Below, piece by piece: positions 1-6,304 of a DNA stretch of 10,384 nucleotides (position 1 is the first letter of the stretch; the number at the start of each line of letters is the position of its first letter). Made by a program: the position numbers and the translations under genes. The notes under the pieces were generated by a model, which was not told the DNA's origin, did no database searches, and saw only the letters and a program-made list of their open reading frames with translations. The stretch lies in contig DXWR01000054.1 in NCBI GenBank assembly GCA_019416775.1, forward strand, positions 1 to 10,384. The letters run 5' to 3'. This stretch comes from Oscillospiraceae bacterium (GTDB lineage Bacteria; Bacillota; Clostridia; Oscillospirales; Ruminococcaceae).

Positions 1-1
1 C

Positions 2-1408
2 TTTTCCACCCGGTATGCGTCTAAGGAGATGCAGTATATCTTTTCCGCAGAGAAAAAGTTTACCACCTGGCGCAAGCTCTGGGTGGCTTTGGCTCGGGCG
101 GAGCATAAGCTGGGCCTGCCGGTGAGCCAGGAACAGGTGGAAGAGCTGGAAGCTCATGTCAATAACATCAACTTCGCCGTGGCGGAGGCCCGGGAAAAGG
201 AAGTGCGCCACGATGTGATGAGCCACGTCTACGCCTACGGCCAGCAGTGCCCCAAGGCGGCGGGGATCATCCACCTGGGTGCCACCAGCTGCTACGTAGG
301 GGACAACACCGACATTATCCTCATGCGGGAAGCCCTGCAGGTGGTACACCGGAAACTGGTCAACGTCATCGACCTGCTGGGCAAGTTCGCCGAAGAGCAT
401 AAAGCCCAGCCCTGCCTGGCCTACACCCACCTCCAGCCCGCCCAGCTCACCACCGTGGGCAAGCGCGCCACCCTGTGGTGCAACGAATTGGTGATGGATC
501 TGGAAGAGGTAGAATACCGGATCAAGAACCTGAAGCTGCTGGGCAGCAAGGGCACCACCGGTACCCAGGCCAGCTTTCTGGAGCTGTTTGAAGGGGACGA
601 AGAAAAGATCAAAAAGTTGGAGCAGTATATCTGCGAGGAAATGGGCTTTGACGGGGTGGTGCCGGTGTCCGGCCAGACCTACTCCCGGAAGATCGACTCC
701 CAGGTGGTCTGCACTCTGGCAGGCGTGGCCCAGAGCTGTTCCAAGTTCAGCAACGACCTGCGGATCCTCCAAAACTTCAAAGAGATGGAAGAACCCTTTG
801 AGGCCCATCAGATCGGTTCTTCCGCCATGCCCTATAAGCGCAACCCCATGCGCAGCGAGCGGATCACCAGCCTGGCCCGGTACGTGATGTGCGATAGCCT
901 CAACCCCATGTTCACCAGCGCCACCCAGTGGTTTGAGCGGACGTTGGACGACTCCGCCAACAAGCGGATTTCGGTGGCGGAAGCCTTTTTGGCAGTGGAC
1001 TCCATCTTGAACATTATGCTCAACGTCTGCGACGGCTTGGTAGTGTACCCCAAGGTGATCGAACAGCGGGTGCTGAAGGAACTGCCCTTTATGGCCACCG
1101 AAAACATTATGATGCAGGCGGTGAAGAAGGGCGGCAACCGCCAGGAACTTCACGAAAAGCTGCGGGAGCACTCTATGGCCGCCGCTAAGGTGGTCAAGGA
1201 AGAGGGCAAGGACAACGACCTCATCGACCGGATCGTGGCCGACCCTGCCTTTCAGCTCACTCGGGAAGAGATCCAAGCGGTGCTCACCCCCATCCACTTT
1301 GTGGGTCGGAGCGTCCATCAGGTGGAGGAATTTATCGCCGACTATGTGGATCCCATCCGGAAAACCAACGCCGACGTGCTGAATGAAAAGGCGCAGCTGA
1401 GCGTGTAA
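2..1408 (+). CDS. purB: Adenylosuccinate lyase, 5'-truncated by the window edge
   Basis: Adenylosuccinate lyase acts twice in purine synthesis: it splits SAICAR to AICAR plus fumarate, and adenylosuccinate to AMP plus fumarate. The reading frame is open to the left edge: the codons before the ATG at 29 read FSTRYASKE, the usual stretch near the PurB N-terminus, so that ATG is internal and the true start lies a few codons outside the window. About 468 residues are visible, against a usual length of about 475-480. Seen in the sequence: the THLQPAQ active-site segment at bases 425-445, and the fumarase/aspartase superfamily signature GSSAMPYKRNP at 815-847, on the loop carrying the catalytic serine. 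The frame is intact to TAA at 1406-1408. The next gene starts 17 bases downstream with its own AGGAGG, so co-transcription is likely. Identification is near certain. Confidence 0.97.
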   Translation, partial: FSTRYASKEMQYIFSAEKKFTTWRKLWVALARAEHKLGLPVSQEQVEELEAHVNNINFAVAEAREKEVRHDVMSHVYAYGQQCPKAAGIIHLGATSCYVGDNTDIILMREALQVVHRKLVNVIDLLGKFAEEHKAQPCLAYTHLQPAQLTTVGKRATLWCNELVMDLEEVEYRIKNLKLLGSKGTTGTQASFLELFEGDEEKIKKLEQYICEEMGFDGVVPVSGQTYSRKIDSQVVCTLAGVAQSCSKFSNDLRILQNFKEMEEPFEAHQIGSSAMPYKRNPMRSERITSLARYVMCDSLNPMFTSATQWFERTLDDSANKRISVAEAFLAVDSILNIMLNVCDGLVVYPKVIEQRVLKELPFMATENIMMQAVKKGGNRQELHEKLREHSMAAAKVVKEEGKDNDLIDRIVADPAFQLTREEIQAVLTPIHFVGRSVHQVEEFIADYVDPIRKTNADVLNEKAQLSV

Positions 1409-1425
1409 AATCCCAGGAGGAACCA

Positions 1426-2118
1426 ATGGCGGAAGAATGTTTGATCTGCAAAGCGCCGCTGGAATATCAAAAAGAAGATCGTCTGATGGAGTGTGCCGTC
1501 TGCCATAAAAAGGAGCTCAGCAAAACCAGCTGCATCAACGGCCACTATGTCTGCAACCAGTGCCATACCAGCGGCATGGACCGGATCCTGGAGCTGTGCT
1601 TGCAGGAAACTTCGAAAAATCCAATTCAGATTTTAGAAAAGATGATGTCTTTGCCGTTCTGCCACATGCACGGGCCGGAACACCATGTGATGGTGGGCGC
1701 CGCCCTGTTGACGGCATACAAAAATGCAGGCGGGGACCTTGATTTGCCCAAAGCTCTTTCGGAAATGTACCGCCGGGGAAGGGAAGTTCCCGGCGGGGCC
1801 TGCGGCTTTTGGGGCGCCTGCGGGGCCGGGATCAGCACCGGGATGTATCTGTCCATCGTAACCCAGGCCACCCCCTTAGCTAAGGAAACCTGGGGCCTTT
1901 CCAATCAAATGACCTCCCGCGCATTGAACAAAATCGGAGAAACCGGGGGTCCCCGCTGCTGCAAACGGGATTCTTACCTTTCCGTATTGGAAGCGGTGCG
2001 GTTCACCAAAGAAAAACTGGGAGTCTCCATGGAAGCGGAAGATGTTGTCTGTTTTCGGTCCGCTCAAAACAACCAGTGCATTCAAAAACGGTGTCCTTTT
2101 TATGGAGGTGCAGGATGA
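1426..2118 (+). CDS. Cysteine-rich DUF5714-type protein of unknown function
   Basis: This 230-residue soluble protein resembles the DUF5714 family of anaerobic bacteria and archaea; the family name is from memory and no function is established. It carries 16 cysteines: CxxC pairs at 5/8, 23/26 and 43/46 give the first 50 residues a zinc-ribbon look. A middle segment has C79, H80, H82, H86 and H87 (sequence FCHMHGPEHH), followed by a glycine-rich block, GGACGFWGACGAG (C126, C132). C178-C179 form a CC pair, and C209, C218 and C223 lie near the C-terminus. This suggests metal binding or redox chemistry, which is inference. There is no signal peptide or membrane span. The start is set by AGGAGG at 1415-1420, five bases before the ATG. 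The stop overlaps the next start as ATGA (2115-2118), and the ribosome binding site of the next gene lies within this one, so the two are translationally coupled and probably work together. Confidence 0.8.
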   Translation: MAEECLICKAPLEYQKEDRLMECAVCHKKELSKTSCINGHYVCNQCHTSGMDRILELCLQETSKNPIQILEKMMSLPFCHMHGPEHHVMVGAALLTAYKNAGGDLDLPKALSEMYRRGREVPGGACGFWGACGAGISTGMYLSIVTQATPLAKETWGLSNQMTSRALNKIGETGGPRCCKRDSYLSVLEAVRFTKEKLGVSMEAEDVVCFRSAQNNQCIQKRCPFYGGAG

Positions 2119-2522
2119 AACCATGGACGGTGGTCTTTCTCTGCGTGCACAACTCCTGCCGCAGCCAGATGGCAGAGGCTTTGGGGAAAAAGTACCTTTC
2201 CGATCTTTGTCAATGCTACTCTGCCGGTACGGAACTGAAATCCCGGATTGATCCCAACGCCGTGCGCTTGATGAAGCAGGTTTACGGCATTGATATGGAA
2301 AAAACCCAGCGGCCTAAGCTGCTGACGGAGGTTCCCCAAGGGGATGTGATTGTTTCCATGGGATGCAATGTGACCTGCCCCTACCTTCCCGGCGCGCTGC
2401 ATTTGAATTGGGGTTTGGACGACCCTTCCGGTCAAACGGACGAAGCGTATTTGGAAGTGATGCACCGCATTCAGCAAAAGGTGCTTGCTCTGCGGGACAC
2501 TCTCCTTTCCCTGGAACATTAG
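2115..2522 (+). CDS. ArsC-like / low-molecular-weight phosphatase-fold protein
   Basis: This is a 135-residue protein of the low-molecular-weight tyrosine phosphatase fold, in the thioredoxin-coupled arsenate reductase (ArsC) group. The P-loop CVHNSCRS at residues 10-17 fits CX5R, with C10 as nucleophile and C15 and R16 in the same places as in staphylococcal ArsC. SMGCNVTCPYLP (81-92) supplies C84 and C88 as candidate resolving cysteines. LDDPSG (101-106) holds the general-acid Asp-Pro pair. Relatives I remember read LPC after the second cysteine; here it is LPG. The start at 2115 is preferred over an in-frame ATG at 2076 because GGAGG at 2104-2108 precedes it and the fold begins there. Coupling to the DUF5714 gene, with no arsenite pump or ArsR seen, leaves it open whether arsenate is the real substrate. 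A protein phosphatase or a partner in cysteine redox chemistry is possible. Confidence 0.85.
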   Translation: MKPWTVVFLCVHNSCRSQMAEALGKKYLSDLCQCYSAGTELKSRIDPNAVRLMKQVYGIDMEKTQRPKLLTEVPQGDVIVSMGCNVTCPYLPGALHLNWGLDDPSGQTDEAYLEVMHRIQQKVLALRDTLLSLEH

Positions 2523-2593
2523 GGCGGCATGATTTTCGTCGGCTTTGTCCCCTGACCTTTCGTCAATTTTACAAAAATATCAGTCCCCTTTCA

Positions 2594-2622
2594 TTGACAA
2601 AAAGGGCGGTCTGACGTATAAT
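2594..2622 (+). promoter_or_regulatory. Sigma-A promoter of secD-secF, perfect consensus
   Basis: The -35 box TTGACA (2594-2599) and the -10 box TATAAT (2617-2622) are both perfect and are separated by exactly 17 bases. Transcription would start near 2629, about 64 bases before the secD ATG. It follows the end of the ArsC-like gene by 71 bases. I see no clear intrinsic terminator between that gene and this promoter, so read-through from the purB side is possible. Confidence 0.9.
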
Positions 2623-2634
2623 TTCAAACAGATT

Positions 2635-2665
2635 GTGCCGCTTTGTTGCTTTAACAGAGCGGCGC
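2635..2665 (+). promoter_or_regulatory. Stable hairpin in the secD 5' leader
   Basis: Bases 2637-2647 pair with 2653-2663 in an 11-bp stem (one G-U pair) closed by a 5-base loop, GCTTT. Two more pairs can extend it to 2635/2665. It begins within about ten bases of the predicted transcript 5' end and stops 16 bases before the GGAGG of secD (2681-2685), leaving that site unpaired. No run of T follows, so it is not an intrinsic terminator. Roles could be 5'-end protection of the mRNA or a site for a regulator; the sequence does not decide. Confidence 0.6.
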
Positions 2666-2692
2666 TGGTTTGAAAACATTGGAGGAATCACA

Positions 2693-4108
2693 ATGAAGAA
2701 GACAGGGAAACCTGTGTTTTTCGTAGTGGCTATCATTACCATTTTGTTCACCATTCTGAGCATTACCGGTATTTCCAGCTACTACGGAGACATTCAATCG
2801 GTGTACATCAAAGGCGGGGACCAGATCCGCTGGGGCATCGACATCCGGGGCGGTGTGGAGGTCACCTTCGTGCCTGCCGAAGATGGCGCCGACCCCACCA
2901 ACGAAGAACTGGACGGCGCGGCAGAAGTGATGCGCCAGCGTTTGGTGGCACAGGGCATCAACGACTATTCGGTGTACAGCGACTACAACAGCGACCGCAT
3001 CGTGGTCCAATTCCCCTGGGCGGAGGATGAGGAAAACTTCGACCCGGAAACCGCCATCTCGGAATTGGGCGCCACGGCACAGCTTCAGTTTATTGAAGGT
3101 ACCGATACCGACGAAAACGGCAATCCCACCGGAGAAGTGATCCTGGACGGTTCCATGGTGGAAAGCGCCCGGGCGGCCTATGTGGCCACCGACAACCAAG
3201 GCAGCAGCTACGAATGGGTGGTGGAGCTGACGTTGGATGAAGAAGGCACGGCCGCTTTTTCCACCGCCACCAGCGAACTGGTGTCCACCAACGGCCAGAT
3301 CGCCATCTGGATGGACGACACCATGATCAGCGCCCCCGCCGTGAACCAGGCCATTACCAACGGTCAGGCCATGATCACCGGCAGCGACACAAACCCGTTC
3401 ACCAGCGAATCCGCCACTACCCTGGCCAACCAGATCAACGGCGGTTCCCTGCCGTTCAGTTTGGAAACCGCTTCCTATTCCACCATTGACCCCACCATGG
3501 GGGAAGGCGCCCGTGACGCCATGATTTTGGCGGCGGTGATCGCCTTTGTGCTGATCTGCATCTTCATGCTGGTGGTATACCGGCTCCCCGGCGTGGTGGC
3601 CATCATCGCCCTGATGGGTCAGGTAGCTTTGATGATCGCCGCTTTGACCGGTTTCTTCCCGGGCATCAGCTCTTCCACCCTGACCCTGCCGGGTATTGCC
3701 GGTATGATCCTCTCCATCGGCATGGGTGTGGACGCCAACATCATCACCGCCGAGCGGATCCGAGAAGAAATCAACGCCGGCAAGAGCATCGACGGCGCCA
3801 TCCACCTGGGTTACCATCGGGCCTTTACCGCCATTCTGGACGGCAACATCACCACCCTGATCGTGGCCATTATCCTGATGGGAACCTTCGGTGCTCCGGG
3901 CAGCTTCTTCAACACCATCCTGCAGCCCATCCTGTTTATGTTCCCTGCTTCCACCGAAGGCACCATTTACTCTTTCGGCTTCACCTTGATGGTGGGCATT
4001 ATCGGCAACTTTGTGTTCGGTGTGTTTGCTTCCCGGTTAATGACCCAGTCTCTGAGCCGGTTCAAGTGCTTCCGCAAGCCGAAATTCTATGGAGGTGAAC
4101 GGGCATGA
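2693..4108 (+). CDS. secD: Protein translocase subunit SecD
   Basis: SecD pairs with SecF in the membrane and uses the proton gradient to pull exported proteins through SecYEG after SecA has pushed them. The 471-residue protein begins with a membrane helix at about 8-28, followed by the IRWGIDIRGGV segment (45-55; family motif LGLDLRGG), a large external domain to about residue 270, and five further helices in the C-terminal half. The conserved transmembrane-4 region is present: LPGIAGMILSIGMGVDAN with D347, matching the proton-pathway aspartate known in E. coli and Thermus SecD, then ERIREE (354-359) and GYHRAFTAILDGNITTL (373-389). The ATG at 2693 follows GGAGG at 2681-2685. A TTG at 2633 in the same frame is rejected because it lies almost at the transcript start, has no ribosome binding site, and would place a non-hydrophobic extension before the helix. 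It overlaps secF as ATGA; no yajC precedes it. Confidence 0.96.
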   Translation: MKKTGKPVFFVVAIITILFTILSITGISSYYGDIQSVYIKGGDQIRWGIDIRGGVEVTFVPAEDGADPTNEELDGAAEVMRQRLVAQGINDYSVYSDYNSDRIVVQFPWAEDEENFDPETAISELGATAQLQFIEGTDTDENGNPTGEVILDGSMVESARAAYVATDNQGSSYEWVVELTLDEEGTAAFSTATSELVSTNGQIAIWMDDTMISAPAVNQAITNGQAMITGSDTNPFTSESATTLANQINGGSLPFSLETASYSTIDPTMGEGARDAMILAAVIAFVLICIFMLVVYRLPGVVAIIALMGQVALMIAALTGFFPGISSSTLTLPGIAGMILSIGMGVDANIITAERIREEINAGKSIDGAIHLGYHRAFTAILDGNITTLIVAIILMGTFGAPGSFFNTILQPILFMFPASTEGTIYSFGFTLMVGIIGNFVFGVFASRLMTQSLSRFKCFRKPKFYGGERA

Positions 4109-5082
4109 AACTGCTGCATCGCGATTTTCACATTGACTTTATGGGGAAGAAGAACATCTTCTTCATCATCTCCGCCGCCTGCCTGGTGATCATTGCCTTG
4201 TGGGGCGTGATCTTTGGGGTAGACCTGGACATCAGCTTTAAAGGCGGCACCATCTTCACCTACACCTACGCCGACGCCAACGCTGACCTGGACCAAGGAG
4301 CTTTGGCCGACGCCGCGCAGAGCGTGCTGGGCGAGGAAGTGGAGGTGGCTCCCAAACAGGATCTGGCCAACAACACCCCCAGCCTGGACATCTCCATGAC
4401 CAGCGCCGTCACCATGCAGGACAGCTCCATCGAAGAGCTCACTACCGCCCTGCAGGAAGCTGCCCCCGACTTGGGGCTGGAATACTCCACCATCACCTCC
4501 GTCAACCCCTCCATCGGCATGGACTTCTTTGCCAAGTGCCTGGTGGCGGTAGGTGTGGGCATCATCATTATGATCATCTACCTGGGCATCCGCTTCCGGT
4601 TGATTAACGGCTGGAAAGCCGCCATCACTGCGGTGCTGGCCCTGGTTCACGACATGATCTTTGTGTACGGCGCCTTTGTGATCTGCGGGTTCCCTCTGGA
4701 CAGCAACTTCATCGCCGTCATGCTCACCATTTTGGGTTACTCCGCCAACAACACCGTCATTATCTACGACCGGATCCGGGAGAACACCAAGCTGTTCGGC
4801 AAAAAGACTAGCCGCAGCCAAATTGTCAACGATTCCATCAACCAGACTCTGTCCCGTTCCATCGGCACCAGCTTCTGCACCCTGCTGGCCATGGTGGTGG
4901 TCTGCGTGGTGGCCGGTATCTTTGGGGTGATGGACATCTTCACCTTTGCCCTGCCCATGATCGTGGGTCTGCTGGCCGGTACCTACTCCTCCATCTGCAT
5001 TGCCAGCGAGTTGTGGGTGGTGTGGCAGGATCATTCCGACCGGAAAAAGAAAGCCAAGGGCCGGGTTAAAGCCCGGGCGTAA
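4105..5082 (+). CDS. secF: Protein translocase subunit SecF
   Basis: SecF is the partner of SecD in proton-driven protein export. The 325-residue protein has a first membrane helix at about 17-38, the FKGGT motif (45-49), an external domain of about 90 residues, then five helices from about 143 and a Lys/Arg-rich cytoplasmic tail (312-324). The helix motif GYSANNTVIIYDRIREN lies at 211-227, and the paired arginine is R251 in QTLSRSIGTS. One key position differs: the family usually reads ND here (E. coli SecF D213, Thermus D637), but this protein has N215-N216 (codon 4750-4752 is AAC). SecD D347 is kept. The start overlaps the secD stop as ATGA and uses GGAGGTG at 4091-4097, so translation is coupled. 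A strong terminator 30 bases past the stop ends the operon. Confidence 0.96.
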   Translation: MKLLHRDFHIDFMGKKNIFFIISAACLVIIALWGVIFGVDLDISFKGGTIFTYTYADANADLDQGALADAAQSVLGEEVEVAPKQDLANNTPSLDISMTSAVTMQDSSIEELTTALQEAAPDLGLEYSTITSVNPSIGMDFFAKCLVAVGVGIIIMIIYLGIRFRLINGWKAAITAVLALVHDMIFVYGAFVICGFPLDSNFIAVMLTILGYSANNTVIIYDRIRENTKLFGKKTSRSQIVNDSINQTLSRSIGTSFCTLLAMVVVCVVAGIFGVMDIFTFALPMIVGLLAGTYSSICIASELWVVWQDHSDRKKKAKGRVKARA

Positions 5083-5112
5083 TCCCAACAGGTTAAAACT
5101 GCAATTCTTTTT

Positions 5113-5144
5113 CTCCTCAGCCAGTGATGGCTGGGGAGTTTTTT
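5113..5144 (+). terminator. Intrinsic terminator after secF
   Basis: Bases 5113-5123 pair with 5128-5138 in an 11-bp stem (one G-U) closed by a GTGA tetraloop, followed directly by six T (5139-5144). It lies 30 bases after the secF stop. It separates the secDF unit from the tandem triplet, so the triplet needs its own promoter. Confidence 0.93.
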
Positions 5145-5193
5145 GCGGACTGGGGCTTTTTTGAGATGGGATTGGATGAAAAAATCTGTTTGT

Positions 5194-5213
5194 TTTTGTG
5201 AAAATACACAAAA
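5194..5213. promoter_or_regulatory. Inverted repeat TTTTGTG-N6-CACAAAA, operator candidate
   Basis: Two perfect 7-base arms are separated by six bases (AAAATA), 20 bases upstream of the -35 box of the triplet promoter. The size and symmetry fit a binding site for a dimeric regulator. The surroundings are AT-rich, which makes chance symmetry more likely. I do not recognise a known regulator site. Part of it also overlaps a weaker promoter candidate (TTGTGA at 5196-5201, TAGAAT at 5218-5223, spacer 16). Confidence 0.4.
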
Positions 5214-5216
5214 TTT

Positions 5217-5232
5217 ATAGAATAGATTCTAT
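5217..5232. promoter_or_regulatory. Palindrome ATAGAATAGATTCTAT abutting the -35 box, operator candidate
   Basis: Two perfect 7-base arms with a 2-base centre end at the base before the -35 hexamer (5233). A protein bound here would touch RNA polymerase directly, as an activator or a repressor. It sits three bases after the preceding inverted repeat, so the two could form a compound control region. The regulator is unknown and no regulator gene is visible in the window. Confidence 0.45.
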
Positions 5233-5261
5233 TTTACAAAAACATCCCGTTGTGGTAAAAT
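5233..5261 (+). promoter_or_regulatory. Sigma-A promoter of the tandem triplet
   Basis: The -35 box TTTACA (5233-5238; one mismatch to TTGACA) and the -10 box TAAAAT (5256-5261; one mismatch to TATAAT) are 17 bases apart. Transcription should start near 5268, giving a leader of about 42 bases before the first ATG at 5310. The leader holds a small 5-bp hairpin (5275-5279 with 5287-5291) just before the ribosome binding site. Confidence 0.75.
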
Positions 5262-5309
5262 AAAGTTAGAAAATAGGGGGAAATTGCCCCTGGAAAGGAA
5301 GTGACTCTT

Positions 5310-5804
5310 ATGACCAAAGCAAAAACCAAAACGAAAAAAATTATCCTCCTTGTGGTTGCCACTCTGCTGGTGCTGTTCCTCCTGGGAAGCTGCCTTTATC
5401 TCTTCCTGCCCGGATCCTGGCGGTCCATCGATTCCTTTTCCCAGTATGACGGCCTGCTGGATTCCCCCTTGACGGAAATCACCATCAGCCGGGGCATGGA
5501 GGAAATCACCTTTTCCGACGAGGACCTGCTCCAACAGTGGGAGGAAGGCTTGCAGCAGCTTCAGCTGAAAAAGGAAGAGGTAGTGTGGTATAAGATCTTC
5601 CCCATTGCAGTGACCGGCACCCAGAATCACATTACCCTGCGCACCGAGACCGGGGAGTATACCCTGGTCACCACCTATTCGGTGCCGGACCCCAAGGTGT
5701 ACCTGTCGGTGTTTTGCTATGAAGTGAACGACCCGAACTATCTGCCCATCGAGAGCACCTTTGACCAGGCCGCCCAGCGCCATGGATTGGATGATCTTGG
5801 ATAA
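5310..5804 (+). CDS. Tandem membrane-anchored protein, copy 1; function unknown
   Basis: I do not recognise this family. The 164-residue protein starts with a Lys/Thr-rich stretch (KAKTKTKK, 3-10), then a hydrophobic segment at about 11-33, then a polar domain of about 130 residues. LGSC (25-28) could be a lipobox with C28 as lipid attachment site, but hydrophobic residues continue to position 33, so a single membrane anchor is equally possible. Either way the domain should lie outside the cytoplasm. It contains ITFSDEDLLQQWEEGLQQL (66-84), strand-like stretches such as HITLRTETGEYTLV (107-120), and DPNYLPIESTFDQAAQRHG (141-159). The layout loosely recalls small secreted DUF-type domains of Clostridia, but I cannot assign one. 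ATG 5310 is chosen over an in-frame GTG at 5301 because AAAGGA (5294-5299) serves it and the paralogues begin at the same residue. It is first of three paralogues and close to copy 3, with roughly 85% identical residues by eye. Confidence 0.85.
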   Translation: MTKAKTKTKKIILLVVATLLVLFLLGSCLYLFLPGSWRSIDSFSQYDGLLDSPLTEITISRGMEEITFSDEDLLQQWEEGLQQLQLKKEEVVWYKIFPIAVTGTQNHITLRTETGEYTLVTTYSVPDPKVYLSVFCYEVNDPNYLPIESTFDQAAQRHGLDDLG

Positions 5805-5890
5805 CCTGGAAAGGACGTGATCCCATGACCAAAACAAAAACCAAAACGAAAAAAATTATCCTCCTTGTGGTTGCCACTCTGCTGGTGCTG
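5776..5890 (+). repeat. 115-base direct repeat, unit A (copy 1 end to copy 2 start)
   Basis: The last codons of copy 1, the 20-base gap and the first 22 codons of copy 2 match unit B (6276-6390) at 107 of 115 positions by hand count. An uninterrupted identical run of 34 bases spans 5799-5832 and 6299-6332, including the ribosome binding site and start codon. The spacing is exactly 500 bases, and the pair brackets copy 2. Confidence 0.9.
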
Positions 5891-6304
5891 CTGATCCTCT
5901 TGGGGTGCGTGATCCTGTGGGTTCCCGGCTTTTGGCATCCCATTGACTTTTTCCCGCAATATCAGGGAATTTTAGATTCACCCATAGAAGAAATCAAACT
6001 TTGGTATGCCGGACAAGAAGTTACTTTTTCAGACGAAGATTTAATTGACCAATGGGAGCAAGGGTTGAAGCAGTTAAAGTTGCGAAAGGTATACACTCTT
6101 ATTACAGTTCTTCCGGTTACGCCGGGAGGCGTATATCATCAGGTCGATTTGTTTACCCAGCAAGGGAGATACACCATTATGGCGTGGGATGATCAGGTTC
6201 ACATGGGTTGCTTTTATTTTGATTTCAACAACCCGGACTATTTCCCCTTTGAAGAAACCTTCGATCTTGCGGTAGAGCGCCATGGATTGGATGATCCCGG
6301 ATAA
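5825..6304 (+). CDS. Tandem membrane-anchored protein, copy 2 (divergent, mosaic)
   Basis: This 159-residue paralogue begins 20 bases after copy 1, with the same ribosome-binding stretch (GGAAAGGACGTG) and the same first residues (MTKTKTKTKK, hydrophobic 11-33). C28 is kept, here as LLGC, a better lipobox than in copies 1 and 3. The conserved core reads VTFSDEDLIDQWEQGLKQLKL (66-86) and NNPDYFPFEETFDLAVERHG (135-154); the stretch between is largely different. Base use changes within the gene: I count 122 G+C in 290 bases (42%) over 5951-6240, against 151 in 290 (52%) for the matching part of copy 3 (6451-6740). Both ends are nearly identical in DNA to its neighbours. This suggests an older or imported core with ends made uniform by gene conversion. 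The frame is intact and the gene looks functional. Role unknown. Confidence 0.85.
   Translation: MTKTKTKTKKIILLVVATLLVLLILLGCVILWVPGFWHPIDFFPQYQGILDSPIEEIKLWYAGQEVTFSDEDLIDQWEQGLKQLKLRKVYTLITVLPVTPGGVYHQVDLFTQQGRYTIMAWDDQVHMGCFYFDFNNPDYFPFEETFDLAVERHGLDDPG

Noticed and set aside
1793..1836. GC-rich repeated stretch in the DUF5714 gene as a structured RNA or repeat
   Set aside because: It is explained by the codons of the GGACGFWGACGAG protein motif, and no clean hairpin with a functional context was found.
2493..2553. Long-range pairing GGGACA with TGTCCC as a terminator for the purB-side genes
   Set aside because: The arms are only six bases with a loop of about 50, and there is no T run after the right arm.
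2633..2692. N-terminal extension of SecD from a TTG at 2633, or a short leader peptide
   Set aside because: The TTG lies about four bases from the predicted transcript start, has no ribosome binding site and falls partly in the hairpin. The ATG at 2693 has a proper GGAGG and gives a normal SecD N-terminus.
2651..3817. Long open frame of 388 codons on the - strand
   Set aside because: It lies opposite secD, has a Gly/His/Asp-rich composition typical of the complement of GC-rich codons, has no family likeness, and secD is unmistakable.
5167..5180. Possible remnant of a further tandem copy before copy 1 (GGATTGGATGA resembles the 3' end of copies 1 and 2)
   Set aside because: The match is only about 11 bases, and the flanking bases do not continue the similarity.
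4087..5211. Long open frame of 374 codons on the - strand
   Set aside because: It is the complement of secF and runs through the secF terminator. Its repetitive His/Asp/Gly/Val pattern mirrors SecF hydrophobic codons and is not a protein family.
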